DNA of 64,000 nucleotides. Origin: Stenocarpella maydis. Lineage: Eukaryota; Ascomycota; Sordariomycetes; Diaporthales; Diaporthaceae. The stretch spans positions 248,001-312,000 of the forward strand of contig NQMI01000025.1 of NCBI GenBank assembly GCA_002270565.1, in the 5' to 3' direction. Positions 1-11,141 of the stretch are shown in pieces (position 1 is the first letter of the stretch; each line of letters starts with the position of its first letter). The translations under genes were made by a program, and so were the position numbers. Below the pieces are notes generated by a model, which saw only the letters and a program-made list of their open reading frames with translations, made no database searches and had not been told where the DNA came from.

Positions 1-493
1 AAAATGGCTGGGCCTCGGACCTGTAACCCAAACCTCGTGTCAGTGACACTTAAAAGCACGGTCCTAGGAGTACCACGGACGCAGATGATGTCCCCGCCGT
101 AGGGTATCTCAGGTGGCCAACGCCGCACCAGCCCGGCAGCTGGTCGAGGCGTCGTCCTTCGGCAAAGACCTTGGCGGCCATACCATTTCCCTTGCATTGG
201 TAGACCCTGCCGCCCTGGCATACTGTGATACCTGCTGCATCTTGACCGCGCTGTTTTTTCACTTGTCAGTGAGGAACGGGAAATGGAATGGGTCAGGCAA
301 GGTATGGCAAAAGGCCATTTGGGGGCCAACTTACGTGTTGGAGAAAATAAAGAGATTCATGCAAGTCCACGGCGGCCGTGGTGGCTTTGGTGTCGCCCAG
401 CTGCAAATCAGAGGGGGAAAGGTTAGTTTATAACATGGGAGTGGTTTTGCGTCGCAAAGGGTCACGAACCAGGACGGCAGTAACACCACACAT
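1..493 (-). CDS. ade4: Amidophosphoribosyltransferase, 5' part (runs off window)
   Basis: This is the N-terminal part of glutamine-PRPP amidotransferase, the first committed enzyme of de novo purine synthesis (cytosolic). My exon model on the minus strand is 493-470, 400-335, 250-81 and 20-1 (cut by the edge), with introns 401-469, 251-334 and 21-80 that all have GT/AG ends and join in frame. The product begins MCGVTAVL, so the catalytic Cys2 nucleophile exposed after Met removal is present. It continues through LQHRGQDAAG, CKGNGMAAKVF and GHLRYPTAGTSSASEAQPF, all strongly conserved in the Ntn-type glutaminase domain. About 90 residues are visible; the PRPP-binding domain lies outside the window. 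The first coding exon is only 24 nt, so automated callers may miss the true start. A transposon lies about 260 bp upstream of the ATG. The family call is certain; exon edges are inferred. Confidence 0.9.
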
Positions 494-751
494 ACTGCAA
501 TACTAGGACTGGCAGGTGAGGTCTGGGGTGCAATGGGGGCGTTTTGGCCGTGAGGGTCGACCGATCAAAACCTGGTCGCGTCGCGGCTTGGATGCCGAAA
601 ATTCTCTAAGGTTTGATGCGATTCCGGAGCATACGCCGCCGCCCTCTCTTAGTCAACCCGCTCGCTCGGCAAGAACCACCCGGTCCAATGGTTCTTCCGT
701 ATCGATAACATTCTGTGGCGCAATGCACTCACTGCCGTCCCGAGCATCTGC

Positions 752-822
752 GTACCGTGCCTCATGGACCTTCGGGCACACCCACCTTCGGGCAGCGCTA
801 ATTATCACCGCACCACACAAAG
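752..822 (+). repeat. Left terminal inverted repeat of the Fot1-like element
   Basis: The segment starting GTACCGTGCCTCATGGACC is the reverse complement of the segment ending at 2959. The outer 45 positions differ at one site only; the inner part up to the shared CCACACAAAG motif has several mismatches and one indel. Confidence 0.9.
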
Positions 823-905
823 AGAAGTTTTTCAAACAGCCACAACTCAATCAATTCTGGTGATGCACACTTCGTAGCTATATGAAAATGATCGTGAGAA
901 GTCAC

Positions 906-2730
906 TCAATCTTGTAATCTAGCCGGACGTCGAACTCTGTGCCCACTGCGTGCCACAATCTGCTCCAAAACTTCTGGCTCAGATGCATTCTCGGAATCTT
1001 CCTCCTCCTCTACTTCCACCTCAGGTTGAGCAACTTTACGGCGTTTCTGAGGCCGTGGCTCTTCTTCCAGTGCCTCTACAGTGAGGTCTTTCTTCCCTAT
1101 CTCGAATATAGTCGTAAACTCTGCGTTGGGGTTGGGTATAGCCTTACGGCGTTGTGTCTTCTCTCGGACCTCTTTTTCGACTTTAAGGCCATGGTTCTCG
1201 TTTTCTAGTAAGGCAATGCGAGACTGAAGACTATCCATCTCGTTGGCAATCCGTTTGGCTTTATATCTAGCCGGGCGATTATTCCGAGGGGCTAAACTCA
1301 TTATATAGTCCCTGGTGATAGTCTCTTCCTCCTCACTGGATGATTCGGCAGCTTCAACACTGGCTGCATCACCAGAATTCTCCTGTTCCGGCTTATTTGG
1401 CTGATCTGGCTTGATCTCTGGGTGCTGCAATGCCTTATTACGAGATATAGGGTAAATACCACAGTGTCTGAATGCATTCTTGATCGTTCTAGCTGTGACG
1501 GCTTTCCGGGCTTTAAGTAGATATCTGATAAAGTTGATCTTTCCGAGAGGAGTCGAATTGGTATAGCTAGATACCTTTTCTGACTCTGTATTAAAAGCCC
1601 CCTTTAGTATGCTAAAGATACCATTATTAAGGGGCTAAAGACTGTAAGAAGTATATGCAGGAAGCTAGCATGGGTTCATATTGTGCCTATAGCACATCGT
1701 TATAAACTCAATACTTCGATGGCTATCGTGGCCATCAAGTATGAGAAGAATTGCTCGGGACTCGTTATTGTTCCGGATTTTATTTATTGCCGGAAGGAAG
1801 ATATCTTGTAGCCATTTGATAGCAATCTCATTGCTCGTCCAGCCATTCGGTGAGACTTCGAATCCCCACTCTGGGGGCACGATCTTCCGGAATTCTCTCG
1901 TAAACTACTGTTGCTGGAGGTTCATTCCTTTGAATATAAGGCCTGGGGGTAAATAGTGGCCTGTTGCGGTCACAGAGTCGATTACTGTGATAATGGCTTG
2001 AGAGGCGTTTTCTTTGACGGCTACGGACTGCTTCTCAGCACTTCCTAGTACAAATTTGTTGTAGGCTTTCAAAAGTCAGTTAAAAATAGTATCCTCAAGT
2101 AAATAAACAAGTACTAGGCATACTGTTTCCTTCCATGATACCACCCTTATCTACGTTGACTATCAAGTCTGCTTCCACCCAGTTAAAGTCCTCTAGCTTG
2201 TCAAAATACTAGTTGACTGCCTTGGGAGTGAATGAGGTGAATCTTTTGGCTTCTTGTTTACGGCCCATCTTCGAGATAACCTCAGGGTGTTGCTTCTTGA
2301 AGGAGGTGAGCTAATTCTTGCCCAGAGGCCTGGTATCACCATTCTCGGCGAGGAGTGAAGTCACGAGACTTCTCACGAAAGAACTCGTAGGCGCATAGCC
2401 CAATTTCTCTTGTCTGAGGATCCATTTGGTGATGTCCTCTTCTTGGGCACTAGATAGGCGTTGGGCAGGCTGAATCTGTTGATCTGAAGGCCTGGTATCT
2501 TCTATCTGCTTCAATAAGGTCGATCTCGGCACACTATGGTTCCGAGCAGCTGTGTAGGGCGTGAGGCCCTTATCTGTGATATCGAATGCTGCATCGTACA
2601 AGCCAGACTGAGTATAGTCCTTTGCACGCCCCTGAGGCTTCTTTTTGGGCGCCATGATGGGTAATTCGATTGGTGGTGTAGCAGAGAAGAATGTCAATTC
2701 ATGAGAATCACCGTTCCGGAAGGAGTACAT
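906..2730 (-). pseudogene. Transposase of the Fot1/pogo family, inactivated
   Basis: The N-terminal part (2730-2311) contains a start and a CENP-B/psq-like helix-turn-helix region with motifs TPYTAARNHSVPRSTL and TKWILRQEKLGYAP. After stops at 2311-2313 and near 2170 the homology continues with FNWVEADLIVNVDKGG (first catalytic Asp region). A frame change near 2095 and further stops follow, then the block with LILDGHDSH (second Asp region, about 1730). The C-terminal part (1430-906) is charged, with a short leucine-rich coiled-coil-like stretch and basic and acidic patches. Several stops sit where the family has Gln, and a conserved His/Gln/Asp motif near 1640 carries only transition-type changes, as repeat-induced point mutation would produce. 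It cannot encode a full transposase. Confidence 0.85.
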
Positions 2731-2887
2731 CTAGTGCGGGATTCTGCCGGCCCATATCGCTACCAACCCCGACAAAACACCATTTGATACTCGATGCGTA
2801 TAGAGCATTTAAAAAGCTATTGATTGACTATAAAAACATTACGATAGTACAAGAAATGACTGAATGCGTATAAGTCGAATGCCCTCA

Positions 2888-2959
2888 CTTTGTGTGGTGG
2901 GTGGCTGAATTAGTGCTGCCCGAAGGTGGGTGTGCCCGAAGGTCCATGAGGCACGGTAC
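2888..2959 (-). repeat. Right terminal inverted repeat of the Fot1-like element
   Basis: Partner of the repeat at 752-822. It ends GGCACGGTAC at 2959, with a likely TA target duplication at 2957-2958. Confidence 0.9.
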
Positions 2960-5568
2960 TGACTTGACAGCACTGATGCACCCGGGTTGGGGCCCAACTA
3001 GCCGCAGCGGACTGTCCTTGTCAAGCTGCGTGACCTTGACTATTTTTTATGGATGGTTGAAAACATTGCTGTATTAGAGCAGTGCACTGATGGTTTCTCC
3101 ACGAAAGGCGCTCGTCCTTCAAAGCTGCCCAGATCTAACTGGGAACCTTGCACTCAACAACTGTGCAAACAAATCCTTTTCTCTCTCCGTTCACTGCCTA
3201 GGTACTCAGGTACACAACATAAAACTAAATACAACAATGACATACAGGGCTGGAAACCAATCCACCAATAGTAGACACAAGCCATTTGTGCGGGAGTCAT
3301 GCTCAGGCCCACTGTGTTGCATGGCTAAACAGGCAGCAGTGCCAAGGACATGAAGTATTCACCAAAGTCCCTGGATAATGACACGATCGGACGCAGTCTG
3401 CCCCATACGAACCTATAGTTTACCTCATCTGGGCGGGGTGTGCCATTTCATGTGTTAAGAGGCAACCTACCACCTCCTTCTCCATTGAGCTTCTAGTCTT
3501 GGGCCAACTTTGAGGACAAACCACTAGACCCCCCATCTCCTGAGGCATATAAAACAAAAGCTACAGTGTGAGGACCATATATCCTCCGGCTCTGGTCCGT
3601 TTTAAATCACTTTTTATATAGTCCTGTTGCCATGTCTCTCTTCTGCCGCCGCCACTGCATATGAAAAGGATACTTTTGTTACCTTTGGTAAACACGACAG
3701 CTTCCAACCTCATCGCTCTAGGTTTATGGATACATAACTTTATTTCCAAAGCCAGGACCTCGAGCGATTACCTTGCCAAGACTCTAAGTGGTTTCTTCAG
3801 TCTCATAGATATCCTTCAACTTAAATTATATAGGATGATTACCCAGATCCTAGCCGTCAGCTAGTTTACTAACTTCTAGAGTTCAGCAAAGGAAGTACTT
3901 AGAATGATATATATATATATTATAAGATAGAAAAGAGAATACCTGTACTCTTATCCCCAAGGTCTTCTAGTATACAGAAAAGAATGAGATCAGGATGCCT
4001 CAGTATATCGCCATGAGCCACATCAGTGAATGCACCATCTCAATCCTCTAATTCAATACCAGTAGCCCTATACCACTCAAAGAGAGGTGGCAGAACATCT
4101 ACAAGCAGCTCGCCCAAGCCATATCACAACTTAAAAATCTGAAATTCAATAAATCCGGACCGCCGGTCTAAGACAATGATCACAACCTCAGTGGCTGCTG
4201 TAACGTGATGAGGCCGAGATAGCACCACAACCACCAGTGTCAACTCCTCAGATGTGTTGTCAACAGCAACCCCCTTCCTAAGGCACTGTATTATTTGAGC
4301 AAAATGTGATTAACCCACTCTGCGTAGTACCCCTAGCCTTTTATTGTGACACAAATTGAGCTCAGCTCAGGCACACATCACTGCCTCCAACTTGAGTAGT
4401 GACTTAATGAAACAACTATTGAGTTTGTACTTTGAGGGCCTGGTTAGCCCATGTAACCTTGATCATTGCTGTGGACAAGAAAACAGCTGAATACCGCAGG
4501 TACGGTGGAGAAACAATAACTGATCTTGTAATGTTAAGAAATAGTGCTGGGGTTGTAGATAGATGGGTGCCTTTATCCTTTCAGAAAGCTTCGTTTCACA
4601 TTATACTCCCACAATGTGTGAGTTCTTGTTTCTGTTTCTCTCCTCGCGAGCGTTACTTGTTTAGCATTCTGAGAGCTTATGAACTAGGACTGAAGGGACT
4701 CCAGCACAGAGGAAACTGAAGATCATTGATGCTCCTACTCTAGATGTCATTGCTGCTGCAAGTATCGTCTGTAGCCTTTTCCGTATCTGCCGAGTATAAC
4801 TCTATACCCATGCAAGGTGTTCAAGTCCGACCACAAATAGAAGGCTCCACACGACTGGCATTCGTGCACAGATTGATCCTCCAGCTTAAGATATTGTACT
4901 ACTGTCATGGGCGTGAGTACAATCCTCTTCTTTTTTTCCTCAGACGGGCATGCTTCTCATTCTGAGGGCATCTCGCTTGGAATCGCCCGGCCCCTATTTT
5001 GGCAGGATGTGATGGGAAAAGTCAACGGGTAGTTAAATACTCGACTACGAGCCGGAATGTAACTAACTCTACTATCAATCATGGTCGATCTCCTATTCCG
5101 TGTAGCACTGGGACAGACAAAACGCTCTTCTGTGGATACGACCATGCCTGTCAGATGGAAGAGTACCTAGATAATTAAGATGAAGGGCCCCGACCGAAAC
5201 CATGGAGTGTGTTGGTTGGTAACATTTTCAATCATTTTGGGTGAATATTTAAATTCAGTTACATGTTACTTTATGGGGTCTTTTGCTTCAGTCCATGCCT
5301 AAACACCATCAGAGACCTTGTCAACCAGCGTATTCCATGTCGCCATTTATAGAATTTTGGTGCCTTTTTAAGAACATTGACCTGAAGCTCTGGAGTTTAT
5401 GTTGTAGGTAGCCGTGTTTCCTCTATGCACCTATGTATGAATTAATGCTAATGTCCCTGTTAAGTATAAATATTAAAGCCGTTGCTGGGATGAAAGCCAG
5501 GAAAATTCATTACTCTTTAATTCTATGTGACGGCTTAGTGACACCGGAGTAATCAATTAGAATCTAGG
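2960..5568. other. Gene-poor interval, no recognisable gene
   Basis: I see only short chance reading frames here (none over about 95 codons), a short AT dinucleotide run near 3908-3925, and sequence visibly richer in A+T than the genic part of the window. It may contain eroded transposon sequence, but I could not assign any family. Confidence 0.5.
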
Positions 5569-5829
5569 TGTTGGATGGGTCACGTATTGCAATACGAGTG
5601 GGGTGTTGTTCTTGTATTTCTCTCTGTGTTTCGAGTAGTGGGTGCAGTGGGCGTAGCCCGCCAGCTATCTCGGGTCTATATAGTGGGTGGTAGTTGCTTA
5701 GTAAGCAACTACGCACTCTGGCTACAGTACGGTGGCTGTAGCGATAGCCCACCAATGTGCTGTTGCACACTACTATTGCCACACTAGGAATACTTCTAGA
5801 TGTTCGCAAGATCGACGAATAGTCCTACA
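5569..5829. mobile_element. Candidate solo LTR
   Basis: A 261-bp segment begins TGTTGGA and ends TCCTACA, so it has TG...CA ends inside a near-perfect 7-bp terminal inverted repeat, the usual signature of a retrotransposon LTR. It also holds a perfect 14-bp palindrome (CGTATTGCAATACG, 5584-5597) and a hairpin with 11-bp arms and a one-base loop (5690-5712). The flanking 5-mers (CTAGG and ATTAT) do not match, so a target duplication is not visible, and no second copy or internal polyprotein sequence occurs in the window. The call is an inference from structure. Confidence 0.4.
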
Positions 5830-6590
5830 ATTATCTGTGCAAATCTTGCTTCGTTCTTATTAGTTGCCAATGATGACTTCCAGAACTTTACAAATGAGCA
5901 CGATAAGAATAAAACTTCCCAGCCACTCACAATGATTCCTTCTCAGTAGCAAACTGGAACTACGTTCCGTGTCGTAGGTCGTCAAAGCACAGTAGTACGA
6001 GTGTCTATTGGTTCGTATTTCGGCATTTTGAGAAAAGGTCCGCAATACGGCCGTTACAGGCTTCTGCGGAGCAAACAAGCCGATTGGCAAGTACAGTCAT
6101 TTGTTTTGTCCGTGAATATATGAGATCGGCCTTCAACCGGTATCTCTTCTATGGGGGATTATGTAGGGAGACATCCCAGGCTTCAAATGTCATAAACCCC
6201 CTGTTTGTGCGACGCGTTCTATCAAGCCCTCTGTGCCGGCGCCTGAAAGCAGAATATCAAATCCAAGACAACACCCAGGCATTGGCCGCTGCGACCAAAG
6301 GCATGACACGGAAGCCACCGGGACAGGATACAATCCGGTGTAGGAAGGAGTGCATGAGGACTATACTCCGCAATAATAACGTTCGTATCTATATAATTCT
6401 AAGAACCGGGTGTCACAACCTCACCATATCAGACGGTGCAGGTCTACCCAGGTCTGAAACAATTTCAACTTCGAAGTTTATGATTGTCCCCTCTTGGACC
6501 AGTCCCAGGAGTCGCTCGCAACACAACTTCAGGTGAGAGTATCGGACCGCTGAGCGACTACCAAGGTTTATAGGCGCTAGTTCCAAGCCC
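5830..6590. other. Intergenic, no recognisable gene
   Basis: One plus-strand reading frame of 150 codons (6084-6536) is present but resembles nothing I know and has no sensible domain, so I do not call it a gene. The interval separates the transposon-rich left end from the first intact gene. Confidence 0.5.
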
Positions 6591-9500
6591 CTACTCGGCC
6601 AGCACCTGCCTCAGCATGACCAGGAAGTTCTCCTTGAGCTTGTGGACCTCGCTCACGGGCGGCTTCTCGGGCTCCCCTGCCGTCCGCCGCAGCCGGTCCT
6701 GCCTCTTGGCGCGCCTCCTTCGCTCCGCCTCGATCGGGTCCAGCTCGTCCTGTGCCTCCTCGGCCTCCTCATCCGAGTCGTCGTCGTCGTAGCCCATGTC
6801 CTCCAGGTCCATCTGGTCCAGACCAAAGTCGGCGCTAGTGAAGTTCATCCCGCCGGGGATGATGTCCAGCTGGCCTTGCCCGCCGTCGGCCGCCATCTTC
6901 TGCCGCGTCTTGTCATGGTGCCACTTCTTGCGCGCCTCCTGCCATGCAATGAGCGCGTTGATCTCCTTGATGGTGACTTCCTTGTCGATGGTCTGGTTGC
7001 TGCTAGCCCCCTCGAAGAGTGCGTTGATGTCGAGGGCGCCGTTTCGGGGTCCCTTTCGGAGGAACTCCAGTATATCCTCAATCCAACCCATCAATTGTGT
7101 GAACAGGCCGTTGTCATGGACGTGCACCTCGTGCACAAACTTGTAGAAGTTGTGCTCGTGCCTCTGGCAGAGGTCGATGAAAGCCTGGACGGTCTGGTTT
7201 GGATCTGCCGAGGCGTCTTGTTCACGGCACTTCTCAACCACCTACAAATGAAGTTAGTAAAGGGCCAAGCGAGTCCCATAGTATTGGACATACCTGTATC
7301 ATGTCGTCCATAAAGACGGCAAAGTCTGTGACACTACTATAGACGTTTGCAGACTTATACACTCGGACAAGAGGCTCGTAGAAGATTGTGAACAGGTCCC
7401 GGAAGAGTTGCAGCGTTACAGGTTCTTCAATGAGATGCAGCATCATCTCCTTGTCCCGCTGCCTAGTGTACAGTTTCATGAGCGTCTTGAGGTACGAGAA
7501 TAATTGTGCGCCCTGCTTGAGCTCCTCATCAACATTCTCGACCGCGCTGTTGAAGGCAACGTAGGCGTTGTAGAGTCGCTGGATCTGCTCGCCCGTGAGA
7601 CCCGGCTCGATGAGATCTGATCTTAGTACGGCAACAACCAGGTCGACATCTTCGCTTGCGGCCTCCTCGCGAATTGCGAGTTTTAGATGATCATCAAGGT
7701 TAGTGTACTTCTTGAGCTTCTCCACGAAGACGTCGTCGCCAATCTTTGCTACCACTGCGTCTATGGACTTTTGGAAGCTCCTGATGCCATCGTGCAGTGC
7801 CAGGGAGAAAATCCTCTGCATCAGTGACTTGGCTCCAAACGGCTGGGCGAGGAACACATCCAAGATACTTGACATTACTGCCGCGGGATTTGCTATCCGG
7901 ATGATGTTTTTGATGATTGTGTAGGGGATGAGAGAATGTATCCTCTTCGCCTGCGTGAACAATTCCGGGGAGTTGTCTTCTGCCAAGAACAAGTGATAAA
8001 TTGTAGCTGCGACTTCTATCCGCAACCACTCGGCGAACTTCTGGTACTGAATGCTCAGGTCCTGGATCGTCTCCTTATCCTTGATCTCCTGGAACAGCTT
8101 TGTGAGGCCGTTGGAATCTACGATCTCTTGGCGGAATCTAGGAGAATTGTCAGCCAAGTACGACCTAGGGTGAGACAACTGAACCTACTGCTCCATATAG
8201 ATGTCCAACTCGGCTGCGCGCTTTCTTGCGATGTCGTAGAATTGTTTTTGCTCGTCCACGCGCTTCGCATCTACTGCCTTGCGCCTCACGATGTCTGCCA
8301 CGTCGTCATCGCTGAGTTTGATGGGATCCTTGGTGAGAAATTCCTGCATTGCCTTGGTCTGCGCAATCTGCTGATTCTGCAGCATGGAGCGCAAGAAAGA
8401 CCTTAGCGATATCCGTTGGCTCTCGCGGAACAGAACTACATTTTCACCCTTCCCCGGACTCTGAGGTGTCAATGGCCTGTCGTCCATCGACGGCCTAGGT
8501 GAGCCCCTCATCGAAGAGGCAGCGGAGCCTTTTCTCTTATGACCTAGGGCATCTGCACAAGCGTTAGTGCTGTACTGAGCGCCAGAATCAGGCTTGCTCC
8601 ACAAACCTCTCACTGATAGCCTCCTGCTGCTGGGTTCTTCCGCATTATTGGGGGCCAGACCTGTTCTCTGCGTAGACGCCGATGAGACAGAGTCATTGTC
8701 CGAGTCGCCGCCACCCGAGCCAAAAATGCCGGCAGTGGTGGAACTAGACTTGTTCTTCTTGGGCAACGGCGGGAGGACCTTGCCAGGCAGTTCAGTGCGC
8801 AAGTTTTTGTGGAGGCGACTGAAATCACCATAGCGGCGGCCAATGAAGTACTCCAGCCCACCCTTCTTTTTGACGCGTAGTAGGAATTCCTGGGCGGTGT
8901 TAGTCAATATCCGAGTTTCCAGGGCCATTAGTCGCGACCAACAGCATGCTTATGAGACCTGATGTTCCCCCGAACTTTTGTCACGCGCACACCGGCCATA
9001 TTGACATCCCAACCATTGATGTAGTTGCCCTCGGGCTGCGTATGAAGAAGCCCGGTGTCGATGGCGTCCCTGTCCACGACCTCCATCTCAGAGAAGCGGA
9101 TCCTCTCCTCAAACCCAGACGAGGTGGGGATTCCCGAGACCATCATCAGCTCCACCAGCTTCTGGCTCTTGAGGGCCAGCTTGTGACGCTTAGTCTCCTC
9201 GAGACGGTCCTCCGAGGAAGATATGTTCTTGCTCGCAAACGATTCCAGAAAGACCTGTAGCTTGTCCTGCCAGAACTCCTTCTCCCTGGCCTTGTCGAGG
9301 AACGGAAACTCGCGGACATGGTGGACGAAGATGAATCGCAGGATCGGCAACTCGGAGTCGTACGGGGTGACCTCGCCCAGGTCGGACTTGAAGGGCGCGC
9401 CAAACCGCCGGAGGGCGGTGGGCGAGTTGAGCTCGCTGATCTCCCAGCGCACCTGCTCCGATATGAGCTCCCTCTTCAGATCTGTGCGCCAGCCGTTAGC

Positions 9501-9730
9501 TCGGTCCTCATGTGATTTCCAGCGGGCTGTGGTAGTCACGAACAATGCTCCTGCTTGCCGGTGAGCGTCTGCCCCGGTGGTGGTAGGCTGGACTTGCTGC
9601 TGTTCGTCCTGACGGGCAGCGTCGCAGCATCTCCGGACTCGGTCGCATGGCCGTTGGAGTCACTGCCTGTGCTGCTTGTGGTGCTAGGTCCTGGTTTCCC
9701 GCTTGTGCCCGTGCTTGCACTTGCGGACAT
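6591..9730 (-). CDS. PX domain protein with PXB and C-terminal DUF3818 region
   Basis: This is a predicted peripheral membrane protein that binds phosphoinositides through a PX domain; the architecture matches yeast YPR097w (Lec1), linked to lipid distribution. Exons on the minus strand: 9730-9544, 9481-8943, 8889-8607, 8552-8189, 8137-7294 and 7241-6591, giving 955 aa in one frame. The ATG at 9730 (MSASASTG) is the first in the frame. Order: Ser/Thr-rich N-terminus; a PXB-type helical region with LNSPTALRRFGAPF; PX domain with NGWDVNMAGVRV and GRRYGDFSRL; a Ser-rich insert within PX; then a long helical region with AMQEFLTKDPI, NGLTKLFQEI, WLRIEVAATIYHLF and FVHEVHVHDNGLFTQLMGWIEDILEF. The C-terminus is acidic then basic. 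The 54-nt intron 8553-8606 is in frame without stops and may be optional. Confidence 0.85.
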
Positions 9731-11141
9731 TTCGACGGCGTCTGTAGGGAGGGACTGTTTCCCGGAGGTGTCGCTCTTTTGGCTGCGGCGCAGTGACAGG
9801 GAGCAAACTGCAGGTACCTGGGCAACTCTGTCCGGCACGGCGGGCTAAGACTTGGGCGTATTAAAGTTCCGCTGGCTGTTTGAGGGTGGAAGGGGGATTC
9901 CGGAAAATTCGAGGAAAATGGGGAATAAAGAATAGAAACAGATGATATTGCAAAGGGAGAAAGAATTAAGGGCCGGAAGAGTCCCCAAGAAGGTGGTGGA
10001 AGTGGTGGGGGTCTGCGCAGTGCAGCCGATGTAGTAGTAGCCTTGGAAGTTAGTAGTAGTAGCTGGAGGAGGGGTGGTGATGAGAAACTCAGGTACATGT
10101 GCTAGGTGCTACTGTGGTGCAGTACCTGGGGCCTGGTGCCTGTGCTGTGCTCTGGTGGGGAGCAAATCTTGGCCGGGATCAGTAAGGATGACGAACGCCG
10201 CCGCTGCACTGCCCGGGCCTTGACTGTCCAAGCCAGAGTCACAGGAGGGAAGGACCTGACCAGAATCGGAAATTTGGTGTCAGACATAGCAACTAGGGCC
10301 GGGTCACTTGCTCTGTTTACTCGCGACAGCATATCCCATCAATTACTAGAAATAGCAGTCCTTGGTCTCCTAGGACAAGGCATAATACTTTCTGCTTCCC
10401 CAGCCCTGCAAGGCTGTGTACTATGCCATAGTCTCGTTTATTAGTCCACTGACCCAATGGCGGTCTTGTGTCTCGATGTTCGTTAAAGACGGTGGTGTGA
10501 GAGTGTGACTGCAAGGCGATGACGTCTGGTCTGGGTTTGATAAATGACGGGTGTCCCTGATAGGTGATAAATCCACCGAATCTCTCTCACCCACAAACCC
10601 CATGCACTCCAGGCCACTCACCAAGGCTGCGCTGCCTTCGGCATGACCACAACCAACGAGCCAGCGAGTTGGCTTTGCTCCGGCCGCGTGTCTTGCTCAC
10701 ACACCCCCCCCACCCCAGCCATGGAGCAACGTAGTCGCTGGTGCCGTCAGCAACTTTGCTCCGCGGCAGGAGGTTGGAAAATTTGTTTCCCCTTGCCTGA
10801 GGATCACATGTATTTCCCTCATAAACCTGGTCAGGCTGAACTTCTAATATGTGCGCCCCGCCAAGCCGCACTGCGCCCCAGTGGGACGTGCCATGTCGTG
10901 GAGCTGCCGAAGACCGTCTTGGTCCTCGCTGCCGAGCATCTCGGCAATCCGCAGCTTCGCCAGCCGTGTCGCTGGGCATTCATTCACTGAGCGGCGGACT
11001 GATTCCGGGCTGAGCTGTTGTCTGCTTGGAAGCTCCTTGCATTTCTCCTCATAGTGGGCTATAGTGGGTATCTCTGAAACGAGACGGAATTTTGGTCTGT
11101 GCCGTAGTAAATGCTGCAATCAAACGCCAGTAATCCCAATG
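9731..11141. other. Intergenic 1.4 kb
   Basis: This is the upstream region of the PX/PXB gene and the downstream region of the coiled-coil membrane gene. A minus-strand frame at 11119-10844 (about 91 codons, YEEKCKELPSRQQ) is protein-like in composition but begins 23 bp after the neighbouring stop codon and matches nothing I recognise. I see no RNA gene or transposon here. Confidence 0.45.

Larger units (their letters stand above)
752..2959 (-). mobile_element. Degenerate Fot1/pogo-type (Tc1/mariner superfamily) DNA transposon
   Basis: A 2.2 kb element is bounded by inverted repeats at 752-822 and 2888-2959 that match almost base for base over their outer 45 bp and then diverge with a one-base indel. 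The ends read GTAC...GTAC, so the target duplication is probably the TA at 753-754 and 2957-2958, as expected for this superfamily. Inside, on the minus strand, lie recognisable fragments of a pogo/Fot1 transposase: an N-terminal helix-turn-helix part, DDE-domain segments, and an acidic C-terminal part. The reading frame is broken, so the copy is not autonomous. Length and architecture fit Fot1-like elements of filamentous fungi. Confidence 0.85.

Noticed and set aside
6084..6536. 150-codon plus-strand frame in the transposon-rich left part
   Set aside because: No motif, unusual composition, and no supporting context.
10844..11119. Protein-like short frame immediately after the coiled-coil membrane gene
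   Set aside because: No homology is recognised, and it most likely represents the 3' UTR of that gene.
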